Translations under genes and position numbers: made by a program
Shown: positions 8,493 through 16,442 of the stretch, piece after piece
How positions within the stretch are numbered: position 1 is the stretch's first letter
How the letters are laid out: the number at the start of each line of letters is the position of its first letter
Notes under the pieces: model-generated
Seen by the model: only the letters and a program-made list of their open reading frames with translations
Told to the model about the DNA's origin: nothing
Database searches by the model: none
DNA from: Gordonia sp. SID5947
GTDB lineage: Bacteria; Actinomycetota; Actinomycetes; Mycobacteriales; Mycobacteriaceae
Length of the DNA stretch: 64,000 bases
NCBI RefSeq assembly: GCF_009862785.1
Contig: NZ_WWHU01000001.1
Location: 124,001 to 188,000, forward strand
Reading direction: 5' to 3'

Positions 8493-9388
8493 CCGTTGCG
8501 TTCGGAACCGTCGGTGATCGACGGCGTGCCCGACGAGTGTCCGGAACCACCCTTGGAACCACGGGTGAGTCGCTTCGGTAGCCGGTCGGCAAGCCCGCCG
8601 AGCGGGGCCACGGTCTGGTTCAGCAGATCGACGGTCTCGGCGAGCTCGTGGACCGTGTCCTGCATGGCGAGCAGATTCGGGGCGAGCTGTCCGATCACCT
8701 CGGTGAGCTCGGTGATCCGGTCCAGCGGCCCGTCCGGCGCGATGGCGCGTTCCACCGCCCCGTTCTCACCGATGAGTTGATCGAGCAGCCCGCCGTCCTC
8801 CGCCATGCGATCGAGCACGCCACCGGACACGGTCACCTTCTCCAGGACGCCATCGGGGGACGTGAGCTTGTCGACGATCCCGCCCTCCGAGGTGAGACGC
8901 TCGAGGATCCCCTCACTCTCGGTGAACTGGTCGACCACACCGCCGGGCCGAGTGAGACGGTCGAGCGGGCCGTTCTTGGCCGTGAGGCGTACCAGGATGC
9001 CGCCGTCCTCGGCCATCTGGTCGAGTAATCCGCCGCTGGTCGTCAGTTTCTCGAGGAGGCCGTCGGGCGCGGTCAGGCGGTCGATCACGCCGTCCGGGTT
9101 GAGGAGACGCTCGAGCGGGCCACCTTCGGCGAGAATCCGCCCGAAGGGCCGTTCCGGACCGAGCAACTCGGCGAGCTGATTGAGCAGGGCGATCGGAGTA
9201 CGGGCGCTACCGAGTTCGTCCCCGGAGAGGCCGAGCGCAACATTCACCTCGTGCTGAACGCTGCTCGCGGTGATACGTGCGATGGCGACGGCCGATTCGG
9301 CTGCGGTCAGCACGACCCCGGTGACCGCGAAGCCGAGACGAAACGGCAGTTCGACGACACTTCGCGTGTCGACGCTGTTCGAGTCCAT
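8444..9388 (-). CDS. Decapeptide-repeat protein of unknown function
   Basis: A 314-residue protein not matching any family I know. Residues about 12-52 form hydrophobic/amphipathic helices (LGFAVTGVVLTAAESAVAIA). Residues 81-220 are fourteen uninterrupted repeats of exactly ten residues with consensus hh(D/E)(R/K/Q)hTxxxG, for example VIDRLTAPDG, LLEKLTTSGG and VLDRMAEDGG. Residues 221-265 look like a coiled coil (LTEVIGQLAPNLLAMQDTVH) and the last 50 are Gly/Ser-rich and disordered. The gene is convergent with the WS/DGAT-like gene, overlapping its end. Repeated amphipathic units next to a lipid acyltransferase suggest a lipid-surface or membrane-associated structural protein, but that is inference. 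Confidence 0.85.
   Translation of the reverse strand: MDSNSVDTRSVVELPFRLGFAVTGVVLTAAESAVAIARITASSVQHEVNVALGLSGDELGSARTPIALLNQLAELLGPERPFGRILAEGGPLERLLNPDGVIDRLTAPDGLLEKLTTSGGLLDQMAEDGGILVRLTAKNGPLDRLTRPGGVVDQFTESEGILERLTSEGGIVDKLTSPDGVLEKVTVSGGVLDRMAEDGGLLDQLIGENGAVERAIAPDGPLDRITELTEVIGQLAPNLLAMQDTVHELAETVDLLNQTVAPLGGLADRLPKRLTRGSKGGSGHSSGTPSITDGSERNGYPRSGPGDSDGPPES
8729..9148 (-). repeat. Fourteen tandem 30-bp coding repeats (decapeptide array)
   Basis: These bases encode residues 81-220 of the repeat protein. Every unit is 30 bases with no insertion, and every unit ends in a Gly codon. Hydrophobic residues occupy positions 1, 2 and 5, an acidic residue usually position 3 and a basic or Gln residue position 4. 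The DNA repeats are diverged, so the array is old and maintained at protein level rather than a recent expansion. Confidence 0.9.
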
Positions 9389-9471
9389 GTGCTGACCCTA
9401 GGACACTGATCGTCCGCAGCCCAGCACCGCTGAGCCGATCACCGCGGAGCCGGCCGCGTCACGTTCGGGAG

Positions 9472-10044
9472 TCACGTCTGCTGAGCCGCCTTGGCGGCCT
9501 TCGCCGCCTTCTTGAAGTCGCGGACCTTTTGCAACGACTCCGGGTCGGTCACGTCCGCGACGGACCGATAGCCTGCTTTGCCGTAGTCACCCACCACCTT
9601 TGTCCAGCCGGCGGGCTTCACGCCGAGTTGTTTGGCCAAGAGGGCGGTGAAGATCTTTGCCTTCTGATCGCCGAAACCGGGAAGCGCGCGTATGCGCGCG
9701 AAGAGGTCGGCACCCGACGGCGCTTCGGTCCAGATGCGTTCGGTGTCACCGCCGTACTCGTCGACGACCACCTGGGCCAGCGCCTGCACCCGTCCGGCCA
9801 TCGACCGTCCGTAGCGGTGGATGGCAGGCGGTGTCGCACAGAGGTCGGCGAAGGAATCGGGTTCGGCCGCGGCGATCGCGCCCGGATCCATCGTGCCGAA
9901 ACGGTCCCGGATCTTGGCGGGACCCGCGAAGGCTCGTTCCATCGGGAACTGTTGGTCCAACAACATCCCGGTCAGCAACGCGAATGCGTCGGTGGAGAGC
10001 AGCGCGTCGGCGGCCGGTTCCTGGGCAATCTGGAGATTCGCCAT
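9472..10044 (-). CDS. HhH-GPD-type base-excision repair family protein
   Basis: A 190-residue protein with the helix-hairpin-helix plus GPD layout: the hairpin reads IRALPGFGDQKAKIFTALL and is preceded by alpha-helical repeats (DAFALLTGMLLDQQFPMERA). Actinobacterial members of this size are annotated as base-excision repair glycosylase-like; the lesion is unknown. The C-terminus is Lys/Ala-rich (KKAAKAAKAAQ). ATG 10044 is chosen because a TAGAAT -10 box ends exactly six bases before it, giving a leaderless start; GTG 10050 is the alternative. It is divergent from the gene at 10077 across only 32 bases. Confidence 0.8.
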   Translation of the reverse strand: MANLQIAQEPAADALLSTDAFALLTGMLLDQQFPMERAFAGPAKIRDRFGTMDPGAIAAAEPDSFADLCATPPAIHRYGRSMAGRVQALAQVVVDEYGGDTERIWTEAPSGADLFARIRALPGFGDQKAKIFTALLAKQLGVKPAGWTKVVGDYGKAGYRSVADVTDPESLQKVRDFKKAAKAAKAAQQT

Positions 10045-10050
10045 GGACAC

Positions 10051-10070
10051 ATTCTAGTAACCCCTAGACT
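10051..10070. promoter_or_regulatory. Two back-to-back leaderless -10 boxes
   Basis: On the minus strand TAGAAT (10056-10051) lies six bases before ATG 10044. On the plus strand TAGACT (10065-10070) lies six bases before ATG 10077. The boxes are eight bases apart and point outward, so each promoter's upstream region sits within the other gene and both polymerases cannot bind at once. This is sequence-based and untested. Confidence 0.55.
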
Positions 10071-10076
10071 CGCCCC

Positions 10077-10616
10077 ATGGGGATTGGGCGGAGGGAACAG
10101 AAGTCCGTCGGGCGGCAGGGGTCCGCCGCGCGGCAGGCCATCGGTTCGGTGGCTGCCCTGGTGATGACGGCAAGTGCGGTGACCGCAGGGGCCGGCGCCG
10201 TGCACGCGATCCCCGAATACACCGAACCCAACCTGGTCACCACACTGCGGTGCGACAGTCCCAATCCGCTACCGGGCCCGCCGATCCCGGTGCACGTCGA
10301 CGTTTTCAACGGCATCAGGTTCCCGGCGGACGGACTGCCCGGACCGGTCATCTCGCTGGTCGCATCCAATCGGGCGAAGCCCGCGCCGGTACTCGACTAC
10401 ACCATGGAGACCAGGGTCGACTGGCGCAATCTCGCAAGCGGACGCACCGGATCGGTGACCGTACCGACCCGGGCGCGCGTGGTCACCTGGCAGGTGGACC
10501 TGCACCCCGGACGCGGTCCGGTGGCGTTCACCATCCACCAGAAGGTCGGCCTCATGGCATTCGTCCCGATGGTCAACGCGCGGAACTCGACGTGCGCGGG
10601 CCGGGCGTCGGCCTGA
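10077..10616 (+). CDS. Secreted protein of unknown function
   Basis: A 179-residue protein with a basic N-terminus, a hydrophobic core (AIGSVAALVMTASAVTAGAG) and a probable signal peptidase I site after VHA, leaving a mature protein of about 135 residues that starts IPEYTEPN. Two Cys (in TTLRCDSPNP and ARNSTCAGR) could form one disulphide. The mature part is beta-rich in appearance (LDYTMETRVDW, SVTVPTRARVVTWQVDL). Not a family I recognise. It appears leaderless, with TAGACT six bases before the ATG. Confidence 0.75.
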   Translation: MGIGRREQKSVGRQGSAARQAIGSVAALVMTASAVTAGAGAVHAIPEYTEPNLVTTLRCDSPNPLPGPPIPVHVDVFNGIRFPADGLPGPVISLVASNRAKPAPVLDYTMETRVDWRNLASGRTGSVTVPTRARVVTWQVDLHPGRGPVAFTIHQKVGLMAFVPMVNARNSTCAGRASA

Positions 10617-10763
10617 CATCGGCATGTTCTTCGGTTCCGATACCGAATCTTGACCCTCCGCCCTGCGCCGAAATCCCGCGGATCACAGCGTTTCGGCTAG
10701 TAGCCTGGCAATCGCATATCTCCGCCGGCCATTCGGTGGGACTCGACGATGAGGACACGGCAT

Positions 10764-12245
10764 ATGTCGCAAGAGCATCATCATGAGATCGCCGAGCAGC
10801 ACACGGCGAAGGTCATCGGCGTCACGGTAGCCGCTGCGGTCGGCGGATTTCTCTTCGGATTCGACAGTTCGGTCGTCAACGGCGCTGTCGACTCGATCCA
10901 GGACACGTTCGGTCTCGGCGCCCTCTTCACCGGATTCGCGGTTGCCATCGCACTGCTCGGTTGCGCTCTCGGCGCGTGGTTCGCCGGGCGCCTGGCCGAC
11001 GTCTGGGGCCGCAAACGGGTGATGTTGCTCGGTTCGGCGCTGTTCGTCATCTCGGCGATCGGGACCGCGTACACACAGACCGTCTGGGACCTCCTGCTCT
11101 GGCGCGTCCTCGGAGGCATCGGTATCGGGATCGCCTCGGTGATCGCGCCGGCCTACATCTCCGAGATCGCGCCCGCCCGTTATCGAGGTGCGCTCGCCTC
11201 CATGCAGCAGCTCGCCATCACCTTGGGCATCTTCGCCGCGCTCCTGTCGGACACGCTGTTGCAGGACGCCGCAGGCGATCCCATGAACAACCTGTGGTGG
11301 GGCCTCGAGGCATGGCGGTGGATGTTCCTCGTCGGCGTGGTGCCCGCGATCGTCTACGGCCTGCTCGCGCTGATGATCCCGGAGTCGCCGCGGTATCTCG
11401 TGGGCCGCAACCGCGACGAGGAGGCGGCACGCATCCTGCAGGAGGTGACGGGCGAAGCGCATCCGCTCGAGCGCGTCCGCGAGATCAAGATCACGGTGAA
11501 ACGCGAGGCGCGTACGTCGCTCGCCGACATCCGCGGGCCGTCGTTCGGCCTGCACCCATTGGTGTGGGTGGGTATCTGGATCGCGATCTTCCAGCAGTTC
11601 GTCGGCATCAACGCGATCTTCTATTACTCGACGACGCTGTGGAAGTCGGTCGGATTCGACACCGACCAGGCGTTCGCCACGTCGGTCATCACCTCGGCGA
11701 TCAATGTCGGCATGACGTTTGTCGCGATCCTGTTCGTGGACCGGCTCGGTCGCCGCAGACTGCTGCTGGTCGGGTCCGTCGGCATGTTCATCGGTCTGCT
11801 GATGGCGTGTGTCGCGTTCACCCAGGCGATGACAACGGTGAAGGACGGGGTCGCCGAGGTCACCCTGTCCGACGAGTGGGGCGTCGTCGCGCTGATCGGC
11901 GCGAACCTCTTCGTGATCTTCTTCGCCGCCACGTGGGGTCCGGTGATGTGGGTGATGCTCGGGGAGATGTTCCCCAACCGGATTCGCGGTGTCGCGCTGG
12001 GCGTTTGCACAGCTGCCAACTGGTTGGCGAACTTCACCATCTCGATGTTGTTCCCTCAGGTCAGCAAGGTGCTGGGTCTCGGTTGGGTCTACGGATTCTT
12101 CGCGTTCTGCGCTGCCGCGTCGTTCTTCTACGTCCGGGCGAAGGTGCAGGAGACGAAGGGTATGGAACTCGAGGACATGGATGGTGTCGCAGCCACGCGA
12201 TTGTCGGAGTTCGAGGCCGTGCGGACGGCGAAGGGGCCGCACTAG
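10764..12245 (+). CDS. Sugar porter family MFS transporter
   Basis: A 493-residue twelve-helix proton-coupled sugar transporter of the major facilitator superfamily. Family signatures are all present: GFLFGFDSSVVNGA in helix 1, GRLADVWGRKR between helices 2 and 3, PAYISEIAPARYRGAL, PESPRYLVGRNR before the central loop, QQFVGINAIFYYS in helix 7, and LGEMFPNRIRGVALG near helix 10. QQFVGINA resembles GlcP/XylE-type hexose or pentose carriers; the exact sugar is not determined. ATG 10764 is preferred over ATG 10749 because GAGGA lies about nine bases upstream. Transcribed alone; a TAGCCT -10-like box occurs at about 10701. Confidence 0.9.
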   Translation: MSQEHHHEIAEQHTAKVIGVTVAAAVGGFLFGFDSSVVNGAVDSIQDTFGLGALFTGFAVAIALLGCALGAWFAGRLADVWGRKRVMLLGSALFVISAIGTAYTQTVWDLLLWRVLGGIGIGIASVIAPAYISEIAPARYRGALASMQQLAITLGIFAALLSDTLLQDAAGDPMNNLWWGLEAWRWMFLVGVVPAIVYGLLALMIPESPRYLVGRNRDEEAARILQEVTGEAHPLERVREIKITVKREARTSLADIRGPSFGLHPLVWVGIWIAIFQQFVGINAIFYYSTTLWKSVGFDTDQAFATSVITSAINVGMTFVAILFVDRLGRRRLLLVGSVGMFIGLLMACVAFTQAMTTVKDGVAEVTLSDEWGVVALIGANLFVIFFAATWGPVMWVMLGEMFPNRIRGVALGVCTAANWLANFTISMLFPQVSKVLGLGWVYGFFAFCAAASFFYVRAKVQETKGMELEDMDGVAATRLSEFEAVRTAKGPH

Positions 12246-12273
12246 CCGTGATCGGCTGCCCGGTGTCGGCGGG

Positions 12274-12966
12274 TCATCGCTCGGGTTCGGACAGGCTGGT
12301 CACCAACAACCACTGCGCCGCGAAATAGCTTGCGAGGACCCATGCCTCGGCCACGGCAGCGAGACGCTCGTCGTGGATCAGATGTCGTCGGTTGATGATC
12401 GTGAGGTCGGAGGCGAGGAAAAGCCAACCGCCCATGCGCAAGTGTGGCTGGGGCTGCTCGCTCGCCCCGGCGCTTGCCGACATCAGGGCGAGCGTGTTGC
12501 CGTAGCCGCCGAGCACCGGGAGCAGGCGGGGTCGATGTCGCGCCATCACCGTTGCCGATTCAGCCAGGATCGCGGTGCGCGCGAGCACGCCGGCCGGTCG
12601 TGGCCGGGTGCCACGGCGGAACATCATGCCGGTCAGGCACAACTGGGCACCGGCGAAGAGCGATGCACCGACCTGGAGACGGCGGTCTTTGGCCGACGGC
12701 TCGTCGGTGAACTCCTCGAGCAGCATGGCCCGGTCCCCGGCGAACGAGAACGCCAGAGCTCCTGCGAGAAGCGCATTGTGGACCGCACTGCGACGTGGTG
12801 CTCCGCGGGCAGCCTGGACCGCGAGAACGACGAGCGGGAGGGGTTTGGTGATCTCCGCGGCTCGTCGCCGGTGCAACGCGCCCGCGACGGTCGCGGCTGC
12901 GCTCGCGGCCAGGTAGGGGACTGCCGGTCCCGCGGTCTGCGCGAGCCGGACTCGCGCCCGGCTCAC
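12274..12966 (-). CDS. YhhN-family (lysoplasmalogenase-like) membrane protein
   Basis: A 230-residue polytopic membrane protein with about eight short hydrophobic helices. Conserved acidic positions of the YhhN/TMEM86 family occur in LAFSFAGDRAMLLEE and GGWLFLASDLTIINRRHL. TMEM86B cleaves the vinyl-ether bond of lysoplasmalogen; bacterial activity is largely untested. Its GTG start overlaps the stop of the upstream secreted hydrolase-like gene in a GTGA arrangement, so they form a translationally coupled pair. Convergent with the sugar porter. Confidence 0.75.
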   Translation of the reverse strand: MSRARVRLAQTAGPAVPYLAASAAATVAGALHRRRAAEITKPLPLVVLAVQAARGAPRRSAVHNALLAGALAFSFAGDRAMLLEEFTDEPSAKDRRLQVGASLFAGAQLCLTGMMFRRGTRPRPAGVLARTAILAESATVMARHRPRLLPVLGGYGNTLALMSASAGASEQPQPHLRMGGWLFLASDLTIINRRHLIHDERLAAVAEAWVLASYFAAQWLLVTSLSEPER

Positions 12967-14174
12967 CGATTCGCCAGCCGCGAGACAAACCACCGGATGT
13001 CGTTGTCGGACAGGACATCGGACTGTTGCTGGTTCACGGCGAGATACGTGCGGGCGGTGACCCGACGGTCGGCCGCCCGGGCGTCGTTCAGATATCGGAG
13101 GGAGAGGGGCACGATGACATTCTGGTCGAACAGGCTCTGCGTCATCATCACCGGCCGGGTGAAGCCCTTGATGGGGATCATGTGGGTGCGGGAGACCGCC
13201 CCGATGAGTTCGCTGTTCTCCGCGAGCGGCGTCTGGAACAGCGAACCCAATGTCTGGCCGGCGAACTCGCGGGTGAGGTCGTCGGCGCAGACGCGGGCGG
13301 CACGATCGAGCCAGTGGCTCCCGGCCTCGGTCAGATAAGGATCGAGCCGCACCTCGGGCTGCGCGTTGCGGATCGCGCTGAGGGTGAAGAGGACGTCGGC
13401 CGCGACGCCGTTCGGCATCGAGGTGGTCGAGGGTCCGAGGCTGCCGATCAGGGTGTCGAACTCGACGGGGATCGAGGAGGCCGCCGAACCGCGGTAGTCC
13501 AGAGTCGGCCCCTGGATGCGGGTCGCCTGCCGGGCGAGTTCGATCGCGGCCCCGGCTCCTTGCCCTTCACCGATCACCGCCCATCGTCTGGCCAGCCCGG
13601 CGGCGACGTCTCGGCTCGCGCGGACGGCGTCGACGATGTTGTTCGCTGTGGTATCGGTGTCGAAATACTCGGGGGTGCCCTTGGTGCCGAGTCCGGCGTA
13701 ATCGGGCACCACGACGGCATAGCCGCGGTCGAGCCATCGTCCCATCTCGTCCCGGTCGGCCCTGGTGGGCTGCTTCGACGGGGCGCACTGGTCGGCGATG
13801 CCGCGGCTGCCGTGCGCCCACACGACGATGGGCCAACCGCCCTTGGGAGCGCGGCCATCCGGGACCTGCACGATGCTCGTCGACAACCGTGGTGCGCGAT
13901 CGGTGCCGGTGGTCCAGTAGGTGAACGCGTCTCCCGAGCCGGCGCCGCGTGCCAGGCTCTTGGCCGGCAGGTCGCGGTTGGCGAAGACCGTCCCCGGTGC
14001 CGAGCCAGATGGTGCGGCGTGCGCCGGGACAGCTTGGGTGGCACCGCCGATCGCGACAGCGGTCAGGAGCGAGAGCAGTCCGGGAAGCGTCGACCGGATG
14101 GCCGGTCTGCGACGGACCGGCGGTCCGGGCTCGCGGTTGGGCGAGCCGATCGGATTCGAGGTGCGCTTGGGCAT
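12963..14174 (-). CDS. Secreted alpha/beta-hydrolase (secretory-lipase type) lacking nucleophile
   Basis: A 403-residue protein with a signal peptide (LLSLLTAVAIGGATQAVPAHA, cleavage near residue 53) and the layout of secretory lipases: oxyanion region PIVVWAHGSRG, GYAVVVPDYAGLGTKG and an acidic-residue strand TQSLFDQNVIVP. At the nucleophile elbow, where GxSxG is expected, it reads GEGQG, with Gly204 instead of Ser. Near the C-terminus, where a catalytic His is expected, it has NQQQSDVLSDNDIRWF. It is therefore probably not an ordinary serine esterase. It is the first gene of a pair with the YhhN protein. Binding or non-hydrolytic roles are possible. Confidence 0.8.
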   Translation of the reverse strand: MPKRTSNPIGSPNREPGPPVRRRPAIRSTLPGLLSLLTAVAIGGATQAVPAHAAPSGSAPGTVFANRDLPAKSLARGAGSGDAFTYWTTGTDRAPRLSTSIVQVPDGRAPKGGWPIVVWAHGSRGIADQCAPSKQPTRADRDEMGRWLDRGYAVVVPDYAGLGTKGTPEYFDTDTTANNIVDAVRASRDVAAGLARRWAVIGEGQGAGAAIELARQATRIQGPTLDYRGSAASSIPVEFDTLIGSLGPSTTSMPNGVAADVLFTLSAIRNAQPEVRLDPYLTEAGSHWLDRAARVCADDLTREFAGQTLGSLFQTPLAENSELIGAVSRTHMIPIKGFTRPVMMTQSLFDQNVIVPLSLRYLNDARAADRRVTARTYLAVNQQQSDVLSDNDIRWFVSRLANR

Positions 14175-14212
14175 GGTGTCAGGATTTCGTTGTCGGCCGG
14201 GTGTTGTCGCGC

Positions 14213-15067
14213 TCAGGCGTCGACCACGCCGACGGCGGGCAGGAAGTAGCAGGTGCGGTTGCCGTTCTGGGCAGTTCCGTACACCGCCGACAGGATCGTT
14301 CCGTTACCCGTCTTCACCGGTGCGAGGCGCACACCGGAGAGCATCGGCAGCACCTTCTGGATCCGTGCGTCGGTGACGGGCTTCAAATCGGCGAAACCAC
14401 CTTGCAGAGTGGAGGTGTTGAACCAGGCGACCTGCACCGCACCGTTCGATCCGCCTCCCGCGGTGGCCGGGACGAACGCATAGGCGGTCTGACCGTTGTC
14501 GATGAGATTGAGCTTCGGCAGTTTGATCCCGAGCAACTGCTCGAGCGGTGCGAGGGGTTCTTGCGCCAGCGGCCACGGGCCGGCGACCGCGCCGGCCCCG
14601 GCGGTGACCAGCCCGAGCGGGTTGTCGGCGGTCGGATCGGTGCAGAAGGGGGCCACCGACGGGCTCAGCGGCTGGATGCCCAGGCCGCGCAAGATGGTCA
14701 GCGGGTCGGCTGCCACGGGTACCGCAGCCTGGTCGGCCACCGGGACCCCTGACGCGCGCGCCGCGACCTGCTCCGACGACATCTGGCCGACGCTGGTCAT
14801 GATCGCTTGCGCGGCTTCGAGCGCCATGCGGTCCACACCGGCGTCGCGCAGCATCCGGACGGCGGCGGCGAGTTCGCTGTCGAAGGGGATGGCCGGAAGG
14901 GTGATCGTGTTGTCGCCGATCAGCGGCTCGGCGGCGGCCGGCCCGGTGGCACCCCAACCGGGCGCACACAGGGCGGTGGCGGCCACTGCGGCTACGCCCA
15001 GGACGCCTGCGCGCAAACGGAACGACAAGCGACGGGTCTCCGCAGCGCGCTTCGACGTGGCGACCAT
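14213..15067 (-). CDS. Secreted protein, paralogue of the 15341-16165 product
   Basis: A 284-residue exported protein with a signal peptide (VLGVAAVAATALCAPGWGAT, cleavage around AAAE). The C-terminal half has one Cys pair (FCTDPTADNP and NRTCYFLPAVG) bracketing a domain that contains YAFVPATAGGGSNGAVQVAW and NGTILSAVYGTAQNGN. The gene at 15341 encodes the same arrangement (CMPNAS..., KLWVTWLNIDN, GRIVSTIYGNV, VISCGIVPTIG), so they are tandem paralogues. No function is known to me. ATG 15067 is preceded by AAGGAGAG. The minus-strand leader has a direct repeat GTAACA-ccc-GTAACA at about 15107-15121. Confidence 0.8.
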   Translation of the reverse strand: MVATSKRAAETRRLSFRLRAGVLGVAAVAATALCAPGWGATGPAAAEPLIGDNTITLPAIPFDSELAAAVRMLRDAGVDRMALEAAQAIMTSVGQMSSEQVAARASGVPVADQAAVPVAADPLTILRGLGIQPLSPSVAPFCTDPTADNPLGLVTAGAGAVAGPWPLAQEPLAPLEQLLGIKLPKLNLIDNGQTAYAFVPATAGGGSNGAVQVAWFNTSTLQGGFADLKPVTDARIQKVLPMLSGVRLAPVKTGNGTILSAVYGTAQNGNRTCYFLPAVGVVDA

Positions 15068-15294
15068 GATGTTCTCTCCTTCATCGACCGATACACCCGT
15101 CGGGCGACCGCCTGTTACGGGTGTTACAGATGTTGCTCAAGTTAAAAGAGAGCATGACAGGTGTCGAATGATCAAGTCGCGAGGCCGTCTTGTGACATCG
15201 TTGCGACCGATAGGCAACGTCGGACGCCCGATCGATCTACGCAGGTCACGCCGCTGTGGCGCGTGTCACAGGTGCCATCGTCGCCCCCACACGA

Positions 15295-15327
15295 GGACAC
15301 CCCCGGCCGCATGCGACCGGGGTGTCC
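15295..15327. terminator. Hairpin downstream of secreted protein gene
   Basis: GGACACCCCCGG pairs with CCGGGGTGTCC (one bulged base) around a 10-base loop. It lies 14 bases beyond the stop of the minus-strand gene at 15341 and before the 14213 gene, so it would end that transcript and insulate the paralogous pair. No U-tract is evident, as is common in actinobacteria. Confidence 0.6.
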
Positions 15328-15340
15328 TGTGAATGAGTGC

Positions 15341-16165
15341 TCAGACGATGCCGATGCCGATCGTCGGGACGATCCCGCAGGAGATGACCTTCCCCTTGGT
15401 CTTGGTCGTCACGTTGCCGTAGATGGTCGACACGATCCGGCCCTTGCCGGTCGGTGCGATGGCTGTGAACGTGCCCGGACCGTCGGTTGCGTTGATCTTC
15501 GGGTTGCGCTTGAGCTGCACCTGTCCCGAGCGGCCGTTGTCGATGTTCAGCCAGGTCACCCACAGTTTGCGAGCGGAGCTGTTGACCGCGGGCCCGGTTC
15601 CGAGGCTGGTGTAGACGTACCCCGCCTGGCCCTTCTTGGGGCCGGGCGCCGGGGCCTGCTGGGGACCGGCGGTCATCAGGGCGCGACCCAGTGAGTTGCC
15701 CGATGTCAGGCTGGCGTTCGGCATGCAGCCGATACCGATGGTCGGATACAGGAACTCCTGGATCTTCGGCGCACCCGGACCCTGCGGGATCTCCGGATCG
15801 CCGGGCTTGCGCTCGGCGGCCTTCTGCTGACGGATCAGTGCGACGCGACCGGGCTCACCGAGGAAGTCGATCACGTCCTGCCAGATCTCCTTCGCACGCG
15901 GCGGCAGTCCCGGTGCCGCGGCGAGGTTCTTGGCCTGGCTGATCAGCGCGGGGTTGATCTTGCCGTCCGGGCCCTTGGTGGTGACCGCACCGATGATCGC
16001 CGGGGCGAAGGCGCTCATCGAATCGAGAGTGCGCTGGTCGACCTTGGGGGCTGGAGCCTTTGGTGCGGCCTGCGCGACCGCGGGCATCGCCAACGAGGTC
16101 GCGGCGGCGACGCTCATCGCGGCGACCGCGACCCGGCGTACCGTGCCGGTCGATGGTCGGTTCAT
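15341..16165 (-). CDS. Secreted protein, paralogue of the 14213-15067 product
   Basis: A 274-residue exported protein. The reading frame extends to 16375, but ATG 16165 is chosen because it places a standard signal peptide at the N-terminus (VRRVAVAAMSVAAATSLAMP, cleavage near AQA-AP). A Pro/Lys-rich linker follows, then an alpha-helical part (QRTLDSMSAFAPAIIGAV) and a C-terminal domain between two Cys shared with the neighbouring paralogue. It probably acts at the cell surface. No clear ribosome site precedes the ATG. Its upstream region (16166-16442, shared with the ThiB-like gene) includes an AT-rich stretch at about 16360-16395. Confidence 0.75.
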   Translation of the reverse strand: MNRPSTGTVRRVAVAAMSVAAATSLAMPAVAQAAPKAPAPKVDQRTLDSMSAFAPAIIGAVTTKGPDGKINPALISQAKNLAAAPGLPPRAKEIWQDVIDFLGEPGRVALIRQQKAAERKPGDPEIPQGPGAPKIQEFLYPTIGIGCMPNASLTSGNSLGRALMTAGPQQAPAPGPKKGQAGYVYTSLGTGPAVNSSARKLWVTWLNIDNGRSGQVQLKRNPKINATDGPGTFTAIAPTGKGRIVSTIYGNVTTKTKGKVISCGIVPTIGIGIV

Positions 16166-16442
16166 GCGGTGGGAACGCAGGCTCTGGAGTACAGGCAAAC
16201 GCACTGTTTCCGGTCCAATCGGTCGTCGGTGTGCGCCGGTGGAGGTCGCACACTCCGCTGTCAGTGACTCGGACGCCGGAAAGGCGTCGCGCGTCATTCT
16301 ATGCACGCCCCGCTGGCGGGCACTGTCCAGGGAGCCTAACGCCGGTCTGTGTGACTCCTGGGATTGTTGATTCAATTGTTACTCATGTGACGCGGTCGCC
16401 CACCGGTCGTGCCACGGGGATCCACCTGGTTAGATCGAGCGT

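Noticed and set aside
8729..9148. Pentapeptide-repeat protein
   Set aside because: The strict period is ten and the A(D/N)LXX consensus is missing.
10683..12242. 519-codon minus-strand frame opposite the sugar porter
   Set aside because: Arg/Asp/His-rich composition typical of antisense frames; the plus strand has all sugar-porter signatures.
15107..15121. MtrA-type direct repeat GTAACA-ccc-GTAACA
   Set aside because: Suggestive, but the paralogous gene has a different spacing and I cannot confirm the consensus, so it is only mentioned in the gene note.
16166..16442. TPP riboswitch before the thiamine-type transporter
   Set aside because: No CTGAGA core or paired TPP elements were found; a leaderless promoter fits better.
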